Below, piece after piece: positions 20,379-29,328 of a stretch of 40,662 bases of DNA. Under the pieces are notes generated by a model, which was not told the origin of the DNA, searched no databases, and saw nothing but the letters and a program-made list of their open reading frames with translations. Every line of letters begins with the position of its first letter. Position 1 is the first letter of the stretch. Source of the stretch: an uncultured Alphaproteobacteria bacterium (GTDB lineage Bacteria; Pseudomonadota; Alphaproteobacteria; HIMB59); assembly GCA_902516235.1 (NCBI GenBank), contig CABXXO010000006.1, positions 1 through 40,662 on the forward strand, in the 5' to 3' direction. The position numbers and the translations under genes were made by a program.

Positions 20379-21043
20379 TGGGACAAAAAGTTAACCCAAC
20401 TTCATTAAGAGTAGGAATTAATAAATATTGGCAATCAACTTGGTTTGAAAAAAAAGATTATTCAACTTTTTTAAAAGAAGACTATAAAATTAGAAACTAT
20501 ATAGAAAAGAATTACTCAATCGCTGGCATAAGCTCTGTTATAATTGAAAGAGCTGCAGCAAACCTTAAAATTATTATTCACACATCTAAACCAGGAGTTC
20601 TTATTGGAAAAAAAGGTGCGGATATTGAAAAGCTAAGAAATAGACTATCAAAGCTCTCAGACAAGAGTATCTCATTAGATATCAAAGAAATAAAAAAACC
20701 CGAAACAGACGCTTCATTACTAGCCGACTCTATTGCAAGGCAATTAGAAAAAAGAGTCGCTTTTAGAAAAGCGATGAAAAAATCAGGTTTATCAGCAATT
20801 AAACTAGGTGCTAAAGGTATTAAAATTGTCTGTGGCGGTAGACTAGGTGGTGCTGAAATAGCAAGAACAGAAAAGTTTTCAGAGGGAAGTGTGCCTTTAC
20901 ATACTTTAAGAGCTGATATAGATTACGCAACAGCTCGAGCCCTAACAACTTATGGAATTATTGGAATTAAAGTTTGGTTATTTAAGGGTGAGAGTAAAAA
21001 TACATCAAATAAAACTGAAGATAAAAAAGAGAAAGCAAATTAA
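20378..21043 (+). CDS. rpsC: 30S ribosomal protein S3
   Basis: Lines the mRNA entry channel and helps unwind mRNA. It starts [18 protein letters not shown], has a KH domain with [19 protein letters not shown] (residues about 68-87), and a C-terminal domain with [20 protein letters not shown] and [13 protein letters not shown]. The 221 residues fit, with a short lysine-rich tail. TAATG junctions join it to rplV and rplP. Confidence 0.98.
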   Translation: MGQKVNPTSLRVGINKYWQSTWFEKKDYSTFLKEDYKIRNYIEKNYSIAGISSVIIERAAANLKIIIHTSKPGVLIGKKGADIEKLRNRLSKLSDKSISLDIKEIKKPETDASLLADSIARQLEKRVAFRKAMKKSGLSAIKLGAKGIKIVCGGRLGGAEIARTEKFSEGSVPLHTLRADIDYATARALTTYGIIGIKVWLFKGESKNTSNKTEDKKEKAN

Positions 21044-21456
21044 TGTTATTACCTAAGAATACTAAATATAGAAAACAGCACAAAGGAAGAATTCATGGAA
21101 GTGCAAAAGGTAATTACGAACTAACATTTGGTTATTATGGACTAAAATCATTAGATGCTGAGAGAGTGACTGCTAGACAAATAGAGGCTTCTAGAAGAGC
21201 TATTACAAGATTTTTAAAAAGAGCTGGGAGACTTTGGATTAGAGTATTTCCTGATGTGCCAGTCACAGCTAAACCTGCAGAAGTTAGAATGGGTAAGGGT
21301 AAAGGCGCTATTGACAGGTGGGTATGTAGAGTTAAACCTGGAACTATAATGTTTGAGGTGGACGGTGTTGACAAGCACCTAGCTAAAAAAGCTTTTGAAC
21401 TTGCTTCCGCTAAACTACCAGTTAAAACAACCTTTGTATCATTGGATCAATTTTAA
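21043..21456 (+). CDS. rplP: 50S ribosomal protein L16
   Basis: Late-assembly protein near the A-site tRNA elbow and the peptidyl transferase centre. It begins [19 protein letters not shown] and contains [22 protein letters not shown] and a basic segment in which E. coli L16 carries a hydroxylated arginine. At 137 residues it is standard. It overlaps both neighbours by one base (TAATG at 21041-21045 and 21454-21458). Confidence 0.98.
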   Translation: MLLPKNTKYRKQHKGRIHGSAKGNYELTFGYYGLKSLDAERVTARQIEASRRAITRFLKRAGRLWIRVFPDVPVTAKPAEVRMGKGKGAIDRWVCRVKPGTIMFEVDGVDKHLAKKAFELASAKLPVKTTFVSLDQF

Positions 21457-21611
21457 TGGCTGATAAAGACGTAAACAGTTTAAAAAAGGAATTATTTAAT
21501 TTAAAAATAATGAAAAAAAGTGGGCAGCTCACAGATACATCACAATTTAAGAAAGTTAAAAAGCAAATTGCATCGCTTTTAACTAAAGAAAGGACAAATA
21601 AGAGTGCCTAA
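21456..21611 (+). CDS. rpmC: 50S ribosomal protein L29
   Basis: Small exit-tunnel protein beside L23, made of two antiparallel helices. The 51-residue product begins [20 protein letters not shown] and ends [11 protein letters not shown]. The usual family pattern (lysine-rich, LKKELFNLRxQ-like first helix, then VKKxIAxxxT) is present but the protein is shorter than the normal 60-65 residues. It starts on the A of the rplP stop codon and ends 8 bases inside rpsQ, so it is locked in a three-gene coupling. Confidence 0.9.
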   Translation: MADKDVNSLKKELFNLKIMKKSGQLTDTSQFKKVKKQIASLLTKERTNKSA

Positions 21612-21831
21612 ACGTATTTTAAGTGGAAAAGTAGTAAAAAAATCAGGAGATAAAACAATTTCTGTTTTAGTAACAAGACAAACTACACACCCAATCTATA
21701 AAAAATTAATCAGAGTTTCTAAAAAATATCTTGCTCATGACAGCGAAAATAAAATTATTGTTGGGGACTCCGTGAGGATTCAAGAAACTAGACCAATTTC
21801 AAAAAATAAATCATGGGAAGTTATTAAATAA
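21604..21831 (+). CDS. rpsQ: 30S ribosomal protein S17
   Basis: Primary 16S rRNA-binding protein of the 30S body with an OB fold. Signature segments are [40 protein letters not shown] and [18 protein letters not shown]. The 75 residues are close to the usual 80. The start is GTG at 21604, placed 8 bases before the end of rpmC; no alternative ATG fits the conserved N-terminus. Its stop shares one base with the rplN start. Confidence 0.96.
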   Translation: MPKRILSGKVVKKSGDKTISVLVTRQTTHPIYKKLIRVSKKYLAHDSENKIIVGDSVRIQETRPISKNKSWEVIK

Positions 21832-22199
21832 TGATACAAGCCGAGTCTAATTTACAAGTGGCAGATAATTCTGGAGCTAGACTAATCAGCTGTATTAAAG
21901 TTATTGGCGGGTCTAAACGAAGATATGCAAGAATTGGTGATATTATTGTTGTTTCCGTCAAAGATGCTATTCCAAGATCTAAAGTAAAAAAAGGTGAAGT
22001 ACAAAGAGCAATTATAGTAAGAACAAAAAAACCGTTAATCAGAGAAGATGGAACATCAATTAAATTTGACTCAAATGCAGCCGTTCTTCTAGATAAACAA
22101 AATGAACCAATTGGAACAAGAATTTTTGGACCTGTTACAAGAGAGCTTAGAAAAAGAAATATGATGAAAATCGTTAGTTTGGCTCCTGAGGTATTATAA
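21831..22199 (+). CDS. rplN: 50S ribosomal protein L14
   Basis: Forms an intersubunit bridge and is the binding site of the silencing factor RsfS. It contains the signature [42 protein letters not shown] core and the C-terminal [23 protein letters not shown]. At 122 residues it is exactly typical. TAATG junctions join it to rpsQ and rplX. Confidence 0.98.
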   Translation: MIQAESNLQVADNSGARLISCIKVIGGSKRRYARIGDIIVVSVKDAIPRSKVKKGEVQRAIIVRTKKPLIREDGTSIKFDSNAAVLLDKQNEPIGTRIFGPVTRELRKRNMMKIVSLAPEVL

Positions 22200-22507
22200 T
22201 GATTAAAAAGTATAAAAAAGGTGATGAAGTGATTGTTAAAGTTGGAAAAGATAAAGGAAAAATTGGAAAAATATCTAAGATTATCAATTCCTCTGACAAA
22301 GTAGTTATATCTGGTGTTAATGTAAGTAAAAAACACCAAAAACCATCCCAAGAGTCTAAAGGCGGTATCGTGGACAAGGAAATGCCTATTCATATTTCCA
22401 ATATTTTAGCTTACGACTCTAAGTCAAAGAAATCCTCAAAAGTAGGTTTTAAAATAGAAGGTGGAAAAAAAATTAGAGTTTTAAAATCATCAGGAGACAA
22501 ATATTAA
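22199..22507 (+). CDS. rplX: 50S ribosomal protein L24
   Basis: One of the assembly-initiator proteins of the 50S subunit, near the tunnel exit. A KOW motif is visible at the N-terminus (KKGDEVIVKVGKDKGKIGKI), followed by VNVSKKHQKPSQESKGGIVDKE and a C-terminal IEGGKKIRVLKSSG. The 102 residues are typical. It is joined by TAATG to both rplN and rplE. Confidence 0.97.
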   Translation: MIKKYKKGDEVIVKVGKDKGKIGKISKIINSSDKVVISGVNVSKKHQKPSQESKGGIVDKEMPIHISNILAYDSKSKKSSKVGFKIEGGKKIRVLKSSGDKY

Positions 22508-23043
22508 TGTCAAATTCAATTCAAGAATTATTTAATGTTTCTGATCAGTTGGCTAAAAACTTAGAGATACCTCATAAGTTAGCTGTTCCAAAAATTTCAA
22601 AAATAGTGATCAATGCGGGTATTGGAACTATTAAAGAAGATAACAAAGCTATTGAAAAAATGAAAAAAGACCTCTCTCTTATATCTGGTCAATCACCAGT
22701 AGTTAGAATGTCTAAAAAAGCTATTGCTTCCTTTAAAATTAGAAAAGGAATGCCAGTGGGTCTCTCTGTTACTCTCAGGAAAAATATGATGATGGATTTT
22801 TACGATAGACTAGTAAATATTGCTATGCCTCGAATTAAAGATTTTAGAGGGTATAACAAAAAATCATTTGATGGCCAAGGTAATATAACCATAGGTATTA
22901 AAGATCACATTATTTTTCCTGAAATAAGTGTTGAAAATGTTGAAAATATCTTTGGTTTTGATATCACTATTGCCACTTCAGCAAACAATGACAAAGAGGG
23001 ATATGAATTGTTAAAATTAATGAACTTTCCATTTCTAAATTAA
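22507..23043 (+). CDS. rplE: 50S ribosomal protein L5
   Basis: Binds 5S rRNA with L18 and contacts the P-site tRNA and S13. Landmarks are [61 protein letters not shown] and the C-terminal [13 protein letters not shown]. The 178 residues are typical. A TAATG junction couples it to rplX, while rpsN follows after 2 bases. Confidence 0.98.
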   Translation: MSNSIQELFNVSDQLAKNLEIPHKLAVPKISKIVINAGIGTIKEDNKAIEKMKKDLSLISGQSPVVRMSKKAIASFKIRKGMPVGLSVTLRKNMMMDFYDRLVNIAMPRIKDFRGYNKKSFDGQGNITIGIKDHIIFPEISVENVENIFGFDITIATSANNDKEGYELLKLMNFPFLN

Positions 23044-23045
23044 CC

Positions 23046-23351
23046 ATGGCAAAACAAAGTGCAATACAAAAAAATAATAATAGAAAAGTGCTAATAGACA
23101 GACTTAGTGAGAAAAGAAAAAAACTAAAGAGTCTTTTATCTATTAAAGACCTTCCATTTGAAGAAAGAGTAAAAATTCAAATGAAACTTGAGTCGTTACC
23201 AAGAAATTCATCAAGAATTAGATATCGAAATAGATGTTTTTTATCAGGTAGACCACGAGGAGTTTATAGTAAATTTAATTTATCTAGAATTGCTATAAGA
23301 GATATGGCTGGTAAGGGACAAATACCCGGATTAACGAAAGCGAGTTGGTAG
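23046..23351 (+). CDS. rpsN: 30S ribosomal protein S14 (zinc-free type)
   Basis: Head protein of the 30S subunit. At 101 residues it is the long form without the CxxC zinc motifs of the short form. The C-terminal signature reads [22 protein letters not shown] and ends PGLTKASW. It lies between rplE and rpsH in the conserved spc order with gaps of 2 and 1 base. Confidence 0.97.
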   Translation: MAKQSAIQKNNNRKVLIDRLSEKRKKLKSLLSIKDLPFEERVKIQMKLESLPRNSSRIRYRNRCFLSGRPRGVYSKFNLSRIAIRDMAGKGQIPGLTKASW

Positions 23352-23352
23352 T

Positions 23353-23739
23353 ATGAGCGATACACTAGCAGATATGATTACAAGAATTAGAAATGGACAA
23401 AAAGCAAACAAAGTTTCTGTAAAAGCAATTTTTTCAAAATTAAACGCTAATGTGTGTGATGTTTTAAAGAAAGAAGGATACATTGATAGCTTCGAAATAT
23501 TAGGAGATACAAAAAAAGATATCTCAATTACTTTAAAATATTACAAGGGTTCCCCATTAATCAATAAGATTGAAAAAATTACTAAACAAGGTTGTCGTGT
23601 TTATAGCTCTGTAGATGAAATTCCTAAGACTATTGGTGGTTTAGGAACTACGATATTGTCTACCTCAAAAGGTGTAATGTCAGACGCTGATGCAAGAAAT
23701 CAAAAGGTTGGAGGGGAAGTGCTAATAAGCGTTTTTTAA
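23353..23739 (+). CDS. rpsH: 30S ribosomal protein S8
   Basis: Central-domain 16S rRNA-binding protein and, in E. coli, the repressor of the spc operon. It starts MSDTLADMITRIRNGQ and ends with the conserved GGLGTTILSTSKGVMSDADARNQKVGGEVL pattern (shown here across residues about 94-125). The 128 residues are slightly short of 130-132. Whether S8 still autoregulates is unknown; the rplN-rplX-rplE region has no leader-sized gap. Confidence 0.97.
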   Translation: MSDTLADMITRIRNGQKANKVSVKAIFSKLNANVCDVLKKEGYIDSFEILGDTKKDISITLKYYKGSPLINKIEKITKQGCRVYSSVDEIPKTIGGLGTTILSTSKGVMSDADARNQKVGGEVLISVF

Positions 23740-23742
23740 GTC

Positions 23743-24258
23743 ATGTCAAGATTAGCAAGAAACCCAATAAATATCCCTGAAGATATTAAAATTTCCATGA
23801 CAGATAATGAAATTAATTTTGAGGGTAAATTAGGTAAATCATCAACTTTCCTACCTATTGGAATTAAAGTTGATTACAAAGATAACCTATTACACTTCTC
23901 TGGAGAAAATAAAGCACTTCTTGGCACTATTTATGCAAACGTTAAAAATGAAATAATTGGCAATTCTAAAGGCTTTGAAAAAAGATTAGAATTGATAGGA
24001 ACTGGATATAAAGCTAATGTTTCTGGAAAAAAGTTAGTCCTTTCTTTGGGTTATAGTCATGACATTAATTTTGACATACCTGAGGGCATTTCTATTAAAG
24101 TTGAAAAAAATATTGTTATAGTGGCCGGAACAAGTAAGCAACTAGTAGGTCAAGTAGCAGCTGAAATTAAGTCATTTAGAAAACCAGAACCATATAAAGG
24201 TAAAGGTGTCCGATATGAGGGTGAAAGAATTTATAGAAAAGAAGGTAAGAAAAAATAA
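23743..24258 (+). CDS. rplF: 50S ribosomal protein L6
   Basis: Binds near the factor-binding region of the 50S subunit. It has the tandem L6 fold: N-terminal MSRLARNPINIPEDIKI, the middle RLELIGTGYKANVSGKKL, and the C-terminal signature RKPEPYKGKGVRYEGERIYRKEGKKK. At 171 residues it is a little shorter than E. coli L6. A TAATG junction joins it to rplR. Confidence 0.98.
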   Translation: MSRLARNPINIPEDIKISMTDNEINFEGKLGKSSTFLPIGIKVDYKDNLLHFSGENKALLGTIYANVKNEIIGNSKGFEKRLELIGTGYKANVSGKKLVLSLGYSHDINFDIPEGISIKVEKNIVIVAGTSKQLVGQVAAEIKSFRKPEPYKGKGVRYEGERIYRKEGKKK

Positions 24259-24605
24259 TGAATAAAGATAAGATTAGAGCTACTCGAAGAAAATTAAGAG
24301 TGAGAAAAAAGCTCAATGAAATTAAAAAGCATAAGCTTTTAGTATTTCGATCTTCTAAACATATTTATGCTTCAGTTTTATCAGAAAGTAACGATAAAAC
24401 ATTATGTTCATTCTCTTCTGTTAAATTAAAAAAAGATGAAGGACAAAAGAAAGTTGATATAGCTAAAATAGTTGGTTCAAAGATCGCTGAACTAGCGATA
24501 GAAAAAGGTATCAAAGAAGTGAAATTTGACAAGGGGTCTTATAAGTATCACGGAAGACTTAAAGTATTAGCTGATGCAGCAAGAGAAAAAGGATTATCAT
24601 TTTAA
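24258..24605 (+). CDS. rplR: 50S ribosomal protein L18
   Basis: Binds 5S rRNA together with L5 in the central protuberance. The basic N-terminus ([20 protein letters not shown]) is followed by [16 protein letters not shown] and the C-terminal [24 protein letters not shown]. The 115 residues are standard. One-base TAATG overlaps join it to rplF and rpsE. Confidence 0.98.
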   Translation: MNKDKIRATRRKLRVRKKLNEIKKHKLLVFRSSKHIYASVLSESNDKTLCSFSSVKLKKDEGQKKVDIAKIVGSKIAELAIEKGIKEVKFDKGSYKYHGRLKVLADAAREKGLSF

Positions 24606-25117
24606 TGTTAGATAATAATGCAAACAAAGAATTTATAGAAAAACTAATTTCAGTAAGAAGAGTATCTAAAGTTGTTAAAGGCGGAAGAAGATTTGGTTTT
24701 GCAGCACTCGTTGTAAGTGGTGACGGTCAAGGAAGAGTCGGTTTTGGATCAGGTAAGGCAAAAGAGGTACCTGAGGCTATCAGAAAAGCTTCAGAAGAAG
24801 CTAAAAAAACTATGGTAAGAATTCCCTTAAGAGAGGGTAGAACTATCCATCATGATGTTAAGGCGAAGTTTTCTTCAAGTACTGTAATCCTAAGATCAGC
24901 ACCAAAAGGAACTGGAATAATATCTGGTGGTCCTTCAAGAGCTATTTTTGAAGCATTGGGTATATCTGATGTTGTATCTAAAGCAATTGGTACAAAAAAC
25001 CCACATAATATTGTTCGTTCAACAATTAAAGCTCTTAAGAGCATTAATACTCCAAAATCAGTATCTGCTAGAAGAAGTATAGAAATAAATTCTGTGATAA
25101 GTAAAAGAGAAAATTAA
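24605..25117 (+). CDS. rpsE: 30S ribosomal protein S5
   Basis: Participates in decoding accuracy and in the mRNA entry helicase with S3 and S4. The N-terminal double-stranded-RNA-binding-like domain has [20 protein letters not shown] and [19 protein letters not shown]; the C-terminal domain has [22 protein letters not shown]. The 170 residues are normal. Normally rpmD (L30) follows, but here rplO begins after 2 bases. Confidence 0.98.
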   Translation: MLDNNANKEFIEKLISVRRVSKVVKGGRRFGFAALVVSGDGQGRVGFGSGKAKEVPEAIRKASEEAKKTMVRIPLREGRTIHHDVKAKFSSSTVILRSAPKGTGIISGGPSRAIFEALGISDVVSKAIGTKNPHNIVRSTIKALKSINTPKSVSARRSIEINSVISKREN

Positions 25118-25119
25118 GA

Positions 25120-25554
25120 ATGATTAATCAAATTTCCAAACAACGTCAAACTTCAAGAAAAAGAAAAGGTAAAGGAATAGGCACCGGTCTAGGAAAAACA
25201 GCTGGTAGAGGTCATAAAGGGCAAAAATCAAGATCAGGTGTTGCAGTTCGAAATTTTGAGGGCGGACAAATGCCTATTTATAGAAAAACACCTAAAAGAG
25301 GTTTTAATTCACTAAAAAAAATTAACCCTAAATCTTTATCCATTTCTTTAGTAAGTTTTAACAAATTTGATGAAAATTCTTTAATTGATATTAAGTTTTT
25401 AATTGAGGCAGGTTTTCTTAAAAAGAAAGACCATAAAAAATCTATAAAATTAATTGATTCAATCCAATTTAAAAAAAAGCTTCAATTTAAGGACTTCAAA
25501 GTAACTCCTGGAGCAAAGAAAAGAATTGAAGATCTTGGTGGATCGACATCATAA
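25120..25554 (+). CDS. rplO: 50S ribosomal protein L15
   Basis: Late 50S assembly protein with an extended basic N-terminal tail. That tail shows [28 protein letters not shown] (in two parts around residues 13-40) and [19 protein letters not shown]. The C-terminal half is shorter and more divergent. At 144 residues it is typical. It directly follows rpsE because L30 is missing, and it precedes secY by 10 bases. Confidence 0.97.
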   Translation: MINQISKQRQTSRKRKGKGIGTGLGKTAGRGHKGQKSRSGVAVRNFEGGQMPIYRKTPKRGFNSLKKINPKSLSISLVSFNKFDENSLIDIKFLIEAGFLKKKDHKKSIKLIDSIQFKKKLQFKDFKVTPGAKKRIEDLGGSTS

Positions 25555-25564
25555 TTTTTAGATT

Positions 25565-26893
25565 ATGAATATCAAAGTACCTAGTATTGACTATAGCGAA
25601 GCAATTAAAAGCTCAGGCTTATTTAAAAAATTAGGTTTTGTTTTATTCGCAGTCGCTGTATACCGACTAGGAACTTATATTCCTGTTCCAGGTATTAATT
25701 CAGCTGTTCTAGAGCAGATTTTCGAACAACATCAAGGCGGGATTTTAGGTATATTTGATATGTTCTCCGGTGGTGCTTTAATGCGTATGTCAATTTTCAC
25801 ACTAGGGGTTATGCCATATATTTCTGCATCTATTATAATGACATTGATGCAATCCTCTTTTGATAACTTGAAGGCTCTAAAAGAGCAGGGCACACAAGGT
25901 AGGAAAAAAATTCAGCAGTATACGAGATATTTAACAATAGTTTTGGGTCTTTTTCAGAGCTACGGCATCTCCAACGGTATACTAAATTTATCTGATACAG
26001 TCGATCCAACTTTAGGAAGTGTTGCTTTTTTTCAAGTATCTGCTGTTATTACTATGACATCAGGAACTATATTTTTAATGTGGTTAGGTGAGCAAATAAC
26101 TGAAAACGGTTTTGGTAGTGGAATTTCAATAATAATTTTTTCAGGTATTGTTGCTAATCTTCCATTTGCTATTTTTAACACTTTTGAACTAGGAAGAACT
26201 GGTGCACTTTCAGCCATTGCAATCATATCAATTATTTTCTTACTTCTTATACTCATAGTTGTTATCGTCTTCATAGAGAGAGCTCAAAGAAGGTTATTAG
26301 TTCAATACCCTAAACGCCAAGTAGGAAATAAGGTATTTGGTGGCCAATCCTCTTATCTTCCTATTAAAATAAATATAGCAGGTGTTATCCCTGCCATTTT
26401 TGCTTCATCTTTATTATTATTTCCAAATACTATTTCTAATTTTTCACCTGAAAGCACTGGTTTCTTATCTAGTTTAGGGTTTTACTTATCTCATGGTAAG
26501 CCACTTTATATGGCCTTTTTTTTCGGTCTAATTGTTTTCTTTGCGTTCTTCTATACTAGTATTGTTTTCAACCCTAAAGAACAGGCGGAAAATTTAAGAA
26601 ATAACGGTGGTTTTGTTTTAGGTTATAGACCAGGAGAACAAACAGCCACTTATTTAGAACATGTTATTTATCGATTAACATTCGTAGGTGCAGTATACTT
26701 AGGATTAATTGCTTTAATTCCTGAATTCTTAATTGCTAGATTATCAGTTCCTTTTTATCTAGGAGGAACTAGTCTTTTGATTGTTGTGATTGTGGCTATG
26801 GATTTCTTTTCTCAAATTCAAACACAATTATTTTCATCACAATATGAAAAATTATTAAGTAAAAACAAAGTTTATAAAAGTAAATGGTTATAG
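25565..26893 (+). CDS. secY: Preprotein translocase subunit SecY
   Basis: Channel-forming subunit of the Sec translocon with ten membrane helices in the inner membrane. Seen in sequence: the first helix GLFKKLGFVLFAVAVYRLGTYIPVPG, the plug region with GGILGIFDMFSGGALMRMSIF, the conserved loop FIERAQRRLLVQYPKRQVG, FYTSIVFNPKEQAENLRNNGGF and GYRPGEQTATYLEHVIYRLT. The 442 residues are normal. Its last 10 bases overlap the adk start, in a different frame. Confidence 0.98.
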   Translation: MNIKVPSIDYSEAIKSSGLFKKLGFVLFAVAVYRLGTYIPVPGINSAVLEQIFEQHQGGILGIFDMFSGGALMRMSIFTLGVMPYISASIIMTLMQSSFDNLKALKEQGTQGRKKIQQYTRYLTIVLGLFQSYGISNGILNLSDTVDPTLGSVAFFQVSAVITMTSGTIFLMWLGEQITENGFGSGISIIIFSGIVANLPFAIFNTFELGRTGALSAIAIISIIFLLLILIVVIVFIERAQRRLLVQYPKRQVGNKVFGGQSSYLPIKINIAGVIPAIFASSLLLFPNTISNFSPESTGFLSSLGFYLSHGKPLYMAFFFGLIVFFAFFYTSIVFNPKEQAENLRNNGGFVLGYRPGEQTATYLEHVIYRLTFVGAVYLGLIALIPEFLIARLSVPFYLGGTSLLIVVIVAMDFFSQIQTQLFSSQYEKLLSKNKVYKSKWL

Positions 26894-27438
26894 TTTTTAT
26901 TGGCCCTCCCGGTTGTGGTAAGGGGACACAAGCTAATATTTTAAAAGATAGTATTTTACCAGATTTAAATATTTTAACTGTTAGTTCGCTTCTAAAAGAG
27001 AAATCTCAAGATGAAAGCATTTTAGGCAAAGAAATTAAACATAAAATGGATAATGGTGACTTAATTGAGGATACTGTTGTAATCTCAGTATTAAAAGAAA
27101 AAGTAAACTCTCTATCCAATGAACAGATATTGATTGATGGGTTTCCTAGAAGTTCTATTCAAGCCGACTCACTTCTTGAAATATTCGATAATAAAGAACT
27201 AAGTATTATCAACTTTGAAGTTGATGATAGCCAACTTCTTCAAAGAATAAAAAAAAGATCAATGGAAGAGTCTAGAGCGGACGATAGCTTTTTTGAGAAA
27301 AGATTACAAATCTATAAAAAATCTCATCAAGAAATAACAAATTCACTCAAAAAAAACTATCAAGTTACTGATATCCAGGCTAATGATGAAATCAAAGCTG
27401 TAACTGCTAAAATCGTTGATAAACTTGGATTAAATTGA
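26884..27438 (+). CDS. adk: Adenylate kinase (short form)
   Basis: Catalyses ATP + AMP to 2 ADP in the cytoplasm. The P-loop GPPGCGKGTQA is at residues 7-17, the AMP-binding motif DGFPRS at about 81-86, and the RADDS...KRLQIYKK segment supplies the catalytic arginines. The 184 residues and missing LID insertion mark the short, zinc-free form. The ATG lies 10 bases inside secY, the usual alphaproteobacterial position between secY and rpsM. A promoter-like element occupies the 61-base gap after it. Confidence 0.96.
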   Translation: MVIVFIGPPGCGKGTQANILKDSILPDLNILTVSSLLKEKSQDESILGKEIKHKMDNGDLIEDTVVISVLKEKVNSLSNEQILIDGFPRSSIQADSLLEIFDNKELSIINFEVDDSQLLQRIKKRSMEESRADDSFFEKRLQIYKKSHQEITNSLKKNYQVTDIQANDEIKAVTAKIVDKLGLN

Positions 27439-27449
27439 GGTAATTTATA

Positions 27450-27478
27450 TTGACTTTTAAATACTTTTTCAATATTTT
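27450..27478 (+). promoter_or_regulatory. Putative promoter of the rpsM-rpsK-rpoA-rplQ block
   Basis: TTGACT at 27450-27455, a 17-base spacer, and TATTTT at 27473-27478, in the widest gap of the operon. The predicted start near 27485 leaves a short leader of about 15 bases with a strong ribosome binding site. Same -35 hexamer as the elements before rpsL and tRNA-Tyr. Sequence match only. Confidence 0.55.
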
Positions 27479-27487
27479 CACCCCTTC

Positions 27488-27493
27488 AGGAGA
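27488..27493 (+). promoter_or_regulatory. Strong ribosome binding site of rpsM (TTG start)
   Basis: AGGAGA lies 6 bases before the TTG at 27500 and decides this start: TTG gives the conserved [11 protein letters not shown]-terminus of S13, and no ATG is available nearby. Confidence 0.75.
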
Positions 27494-27499
27494 TCTCAA

Positions 27500-27877
27500 T
27501 TGGCAAGAATAGCAGGTGTAAATTTACCAGTAAATAAAAGAGCATTAGTTTCTCTTACATATATCCATGGAATTGGTGCTAAATATGCGTTGGATATTTT
27601 AAAAGCAAACAGTTTAGATCCCACAAAGAGAATAAAAGATTTTTCTGAGGATGAAATTTCTAAAATTAGAAAATCAATAGATGAAAACTATACAGTTGAA
27701 GGTGATCTTAGAAGAGTAGTATCTCAAAATATTAAAAGATTAAAAGACTTAGGTTGCTATCGAGGTTTAAGACATCGAAAACAACTCCCTACAAGGGGCC
27801 AAAGAACACACACAAATGCAAGAACAAGAAAAGGTAAGGCTGTTGCTATTGCAGGAAAGAAAAAAGTAACTAAATAA
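27500..27877 (+). CDS. rpsM: 30S ribosomal protein S13
   Basis: Head protein contacting the P-site tRNA and bridging to L5. It has the conserved start [26 protein letters not shown] and the basic C-terminal tail with [22 protein letters not shown] and RKGK. The 125 residues are normal. The start is TTG with a strong Shine-Dalgarno sequence. It opens the alpha block; rpsK follows after 1 base, and rpsD is not part of the block, as usual in alphaproteobacteria. Confidence 0.97.
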   Translation: MARIAGVNLPVNKRALVSLTYIHGIGAKYALDILKANSLDPTKRIKDFSEDEISKIRKSIDENYTVEGDLRRVVSQNIKRLKDLGCYRGLRHRKQLPTRGQRTHTNARTRKGKAVAIAGKKKVTK

Positions 27878-27878
27878 A

Positions 27879-28277
27879 ATGGCAAAAACTGAAAAAAAAT
27901 CTTCTGATAAAAAAAAATCAAAAAAAAATTTTGGACAAAACGGAGTTGTTCATATCAAAAGTTCCTTTAACAATACAATTGTCACCATTTCTGATGTAAG
28001 TGGTAATGCAGTATCATGGTCCTCCAGTGGATCCATGGGTTTTAGAGGTTCAAAAAAATCTACTCCTTATGCTGCACAAATTGCAACAGATGCAGCAGGA
28101 AAAAAAGCTTATGACGTTGGGCTAAGAAAACTTGATGTTCTTATGAAGGGCCCTGGATCTGGTAGAGAGTCAGCTCTTAGAGCATTACAAAATATTGGAT
28201 TTATTATAAATAACATTAAAGACGTTACACCGCTTCCACATAATGGATGCAGACCTAAAAAGAAAAGAAGAGTATAA
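27879..28277 (+). CDS. rpsK: 30S ribosomal protein S11
   Basis: Platform protein near the E-site mRNA and the Shine-Dalgarno helix. It contains [53 protein letters not shown] and the C-terminal [15 protein letters not shown]. The first 19 residues form a lysine/serine-rich extension ([19 protein letters not shown]). The 132 residues are typical. A 22-base gap with a strong ribosome binding site separates it from rpoA. Confidence 0.97.
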   Translation: MAKTEKKSSDKKKSKKNFGQNGVVHIKSSFNNTIVTISDVSGNAVSWSSSGSMGFRGSKKSTPYAAQIATDAAGKKAYDVGLRKLDVLMKGPGSGRESALRALQNIGFIINNIKDVTPLPHNGCRPKKKRRV

Positions 28278-28288
28278 ACTAATTTTAT

Positions 28289-28293
28289 AGGAG
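28289..28293 (+). promoter_or_regulatory. Strong ribosome binding site of rpoA (TTG start)
   Basis: AGGAG within ATAGGAGTT lies 6 bases before the TTG at 28300. The TTG gives MIENNW and then the conserved alpha N-terminal domain; the first downstream ATG would remove part of that domain. Confidence 0.7.
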
Positions 28294-28299
28294 TTAAAA

Positions 28300-29328
28300 T
28301 TGATAGAGAATAATTGGATTACCTTGGTTAAACCAAACAAAGTTGATTATAAAATCAGTGATAATAAAAAATTTGGAACAGTAGTTATTGAACCTTTGGA
28401 AAAAGGCTTCGGTACTACTTTAGGAAATGCCTTAAGGAGAGTACTTTTGTCATCATTGCAGGGCACTGCCATATCCTCAATTAAAATTAATGGTGTGCTT
28501 CACGAATTTTCTACAATAGAGGGCGTTAGAGAGGACGTAACTGATATTATTATGAATCTTAAAAATGTTACTTTCAATTCAAAAAGTAATCACTCCCAAA
28601 AGTTAAGTTTAAATGTAAAAGGCCCTAAAGAAGTTCTTTCTTCAGATTTTGAGGAAAATCCTGAAGTTGAAATAGTAGATAAAGATGCTGTGATAATGAA
28701 TGTTGACTCTAACAGAGAGGTAAATTTAGAAATATTCCTAGATATAAATAAAGGATACATATCAGCTGAAAAAAATAAAGATAATGAAAATAAAAGTGTA
28801 GGTCAAATAATGCTAGATGCCACTTACAGTCCTGTAAAAAGAGTTTCATTTAATGTTGAAAATTCCCGTATTGGTCAAGACACTGAGTTTGATAAACTTA
28901 TCTTAGACATAGAAACAAACGGAACAGTATCCCCAGATGATGCTGCTGCATTAGCTGCAAGAATTCTTCAAGATCAACTCAAACCCTTTATTAACTTTGA
29001 AGAACCAACTGAAGATGAAAGAAAAAAACTACAATCTTCAAACGAACCGCAGTTCAATAAAAATCTACTTAAGAAAGTTGATGAACTTGAGTTATCTGTT
29101 AGATCAGCTAATTGTCTAAAAAATGATAATATTTTTTATATTGGTGATTTAGTTCAGAAAACAGAAGGTGAAATGCTTAGAACACCAAATTTTGGTAGAA
29201 AGTCCCTTGATGAAATTAAGGAAGTTCTATCCTCAATGAGCCTTTCTATGGGAATGGACTTACCAGGTTGGCCACCAGAGAATATAGAAGAATTATCTAA
29301 GAAATACGAAGATCCATTCAAGGTATAA
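28300..29328 (+). CDS. rpoA: DNA-directed RNA polymerase subunit alpha
   Basis: Alpha dimer initiates polymerase assembly and contacts UP elements and activators. The N-terminal domain shows [21 protein letters not shown] (assembly region) and [16 protein letters not shown]. The C-terminal domain has [16 protein letters not shown], the helix-hairpin-helix [14 protein letters not shown] and GMDLPGW. The 342 residues are normal. TTG start with a strong Shine-Dalgarno sequence; its stop shares a base with rplQ. Confidence 0.98.
   Translation: MIENNWITLVKPNKVDYKISDNKKFGTVVIEPLEKGFGTTLGNALRRVLLSSLQGTAISSIKINGVLHEFSTIEGVREDVTDIIMNLKNVTFNSKSNHSQKLSLNVKGPKEVLSSDFEENPEVEIVDKDAVIMNVDSNREVNLEIFLDINKGYISAEKNKDNENKSVGQIMLDATYSPVKRVSFNVENSRIGQDTEFDKLILDIETNGTVSPDDAAALAARILQDQLKPFINFEEPTEDERKKLQSSNEPQFNKNLLKKVDELELSVRSANCLKNDNIFYIGDLVQKTEGEMLRTPNFGRKSLDEIKEVLSSMSLSMGMDLPGWPPENIEELSKKYEDPFKV

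Noticed and set aside
21824..22393. 189-codon minus-strand frame opposite rplN and rplX
   Set aside because: Fully antisense to two conserved ribosomal genes with intact frames and no family-like sequence.
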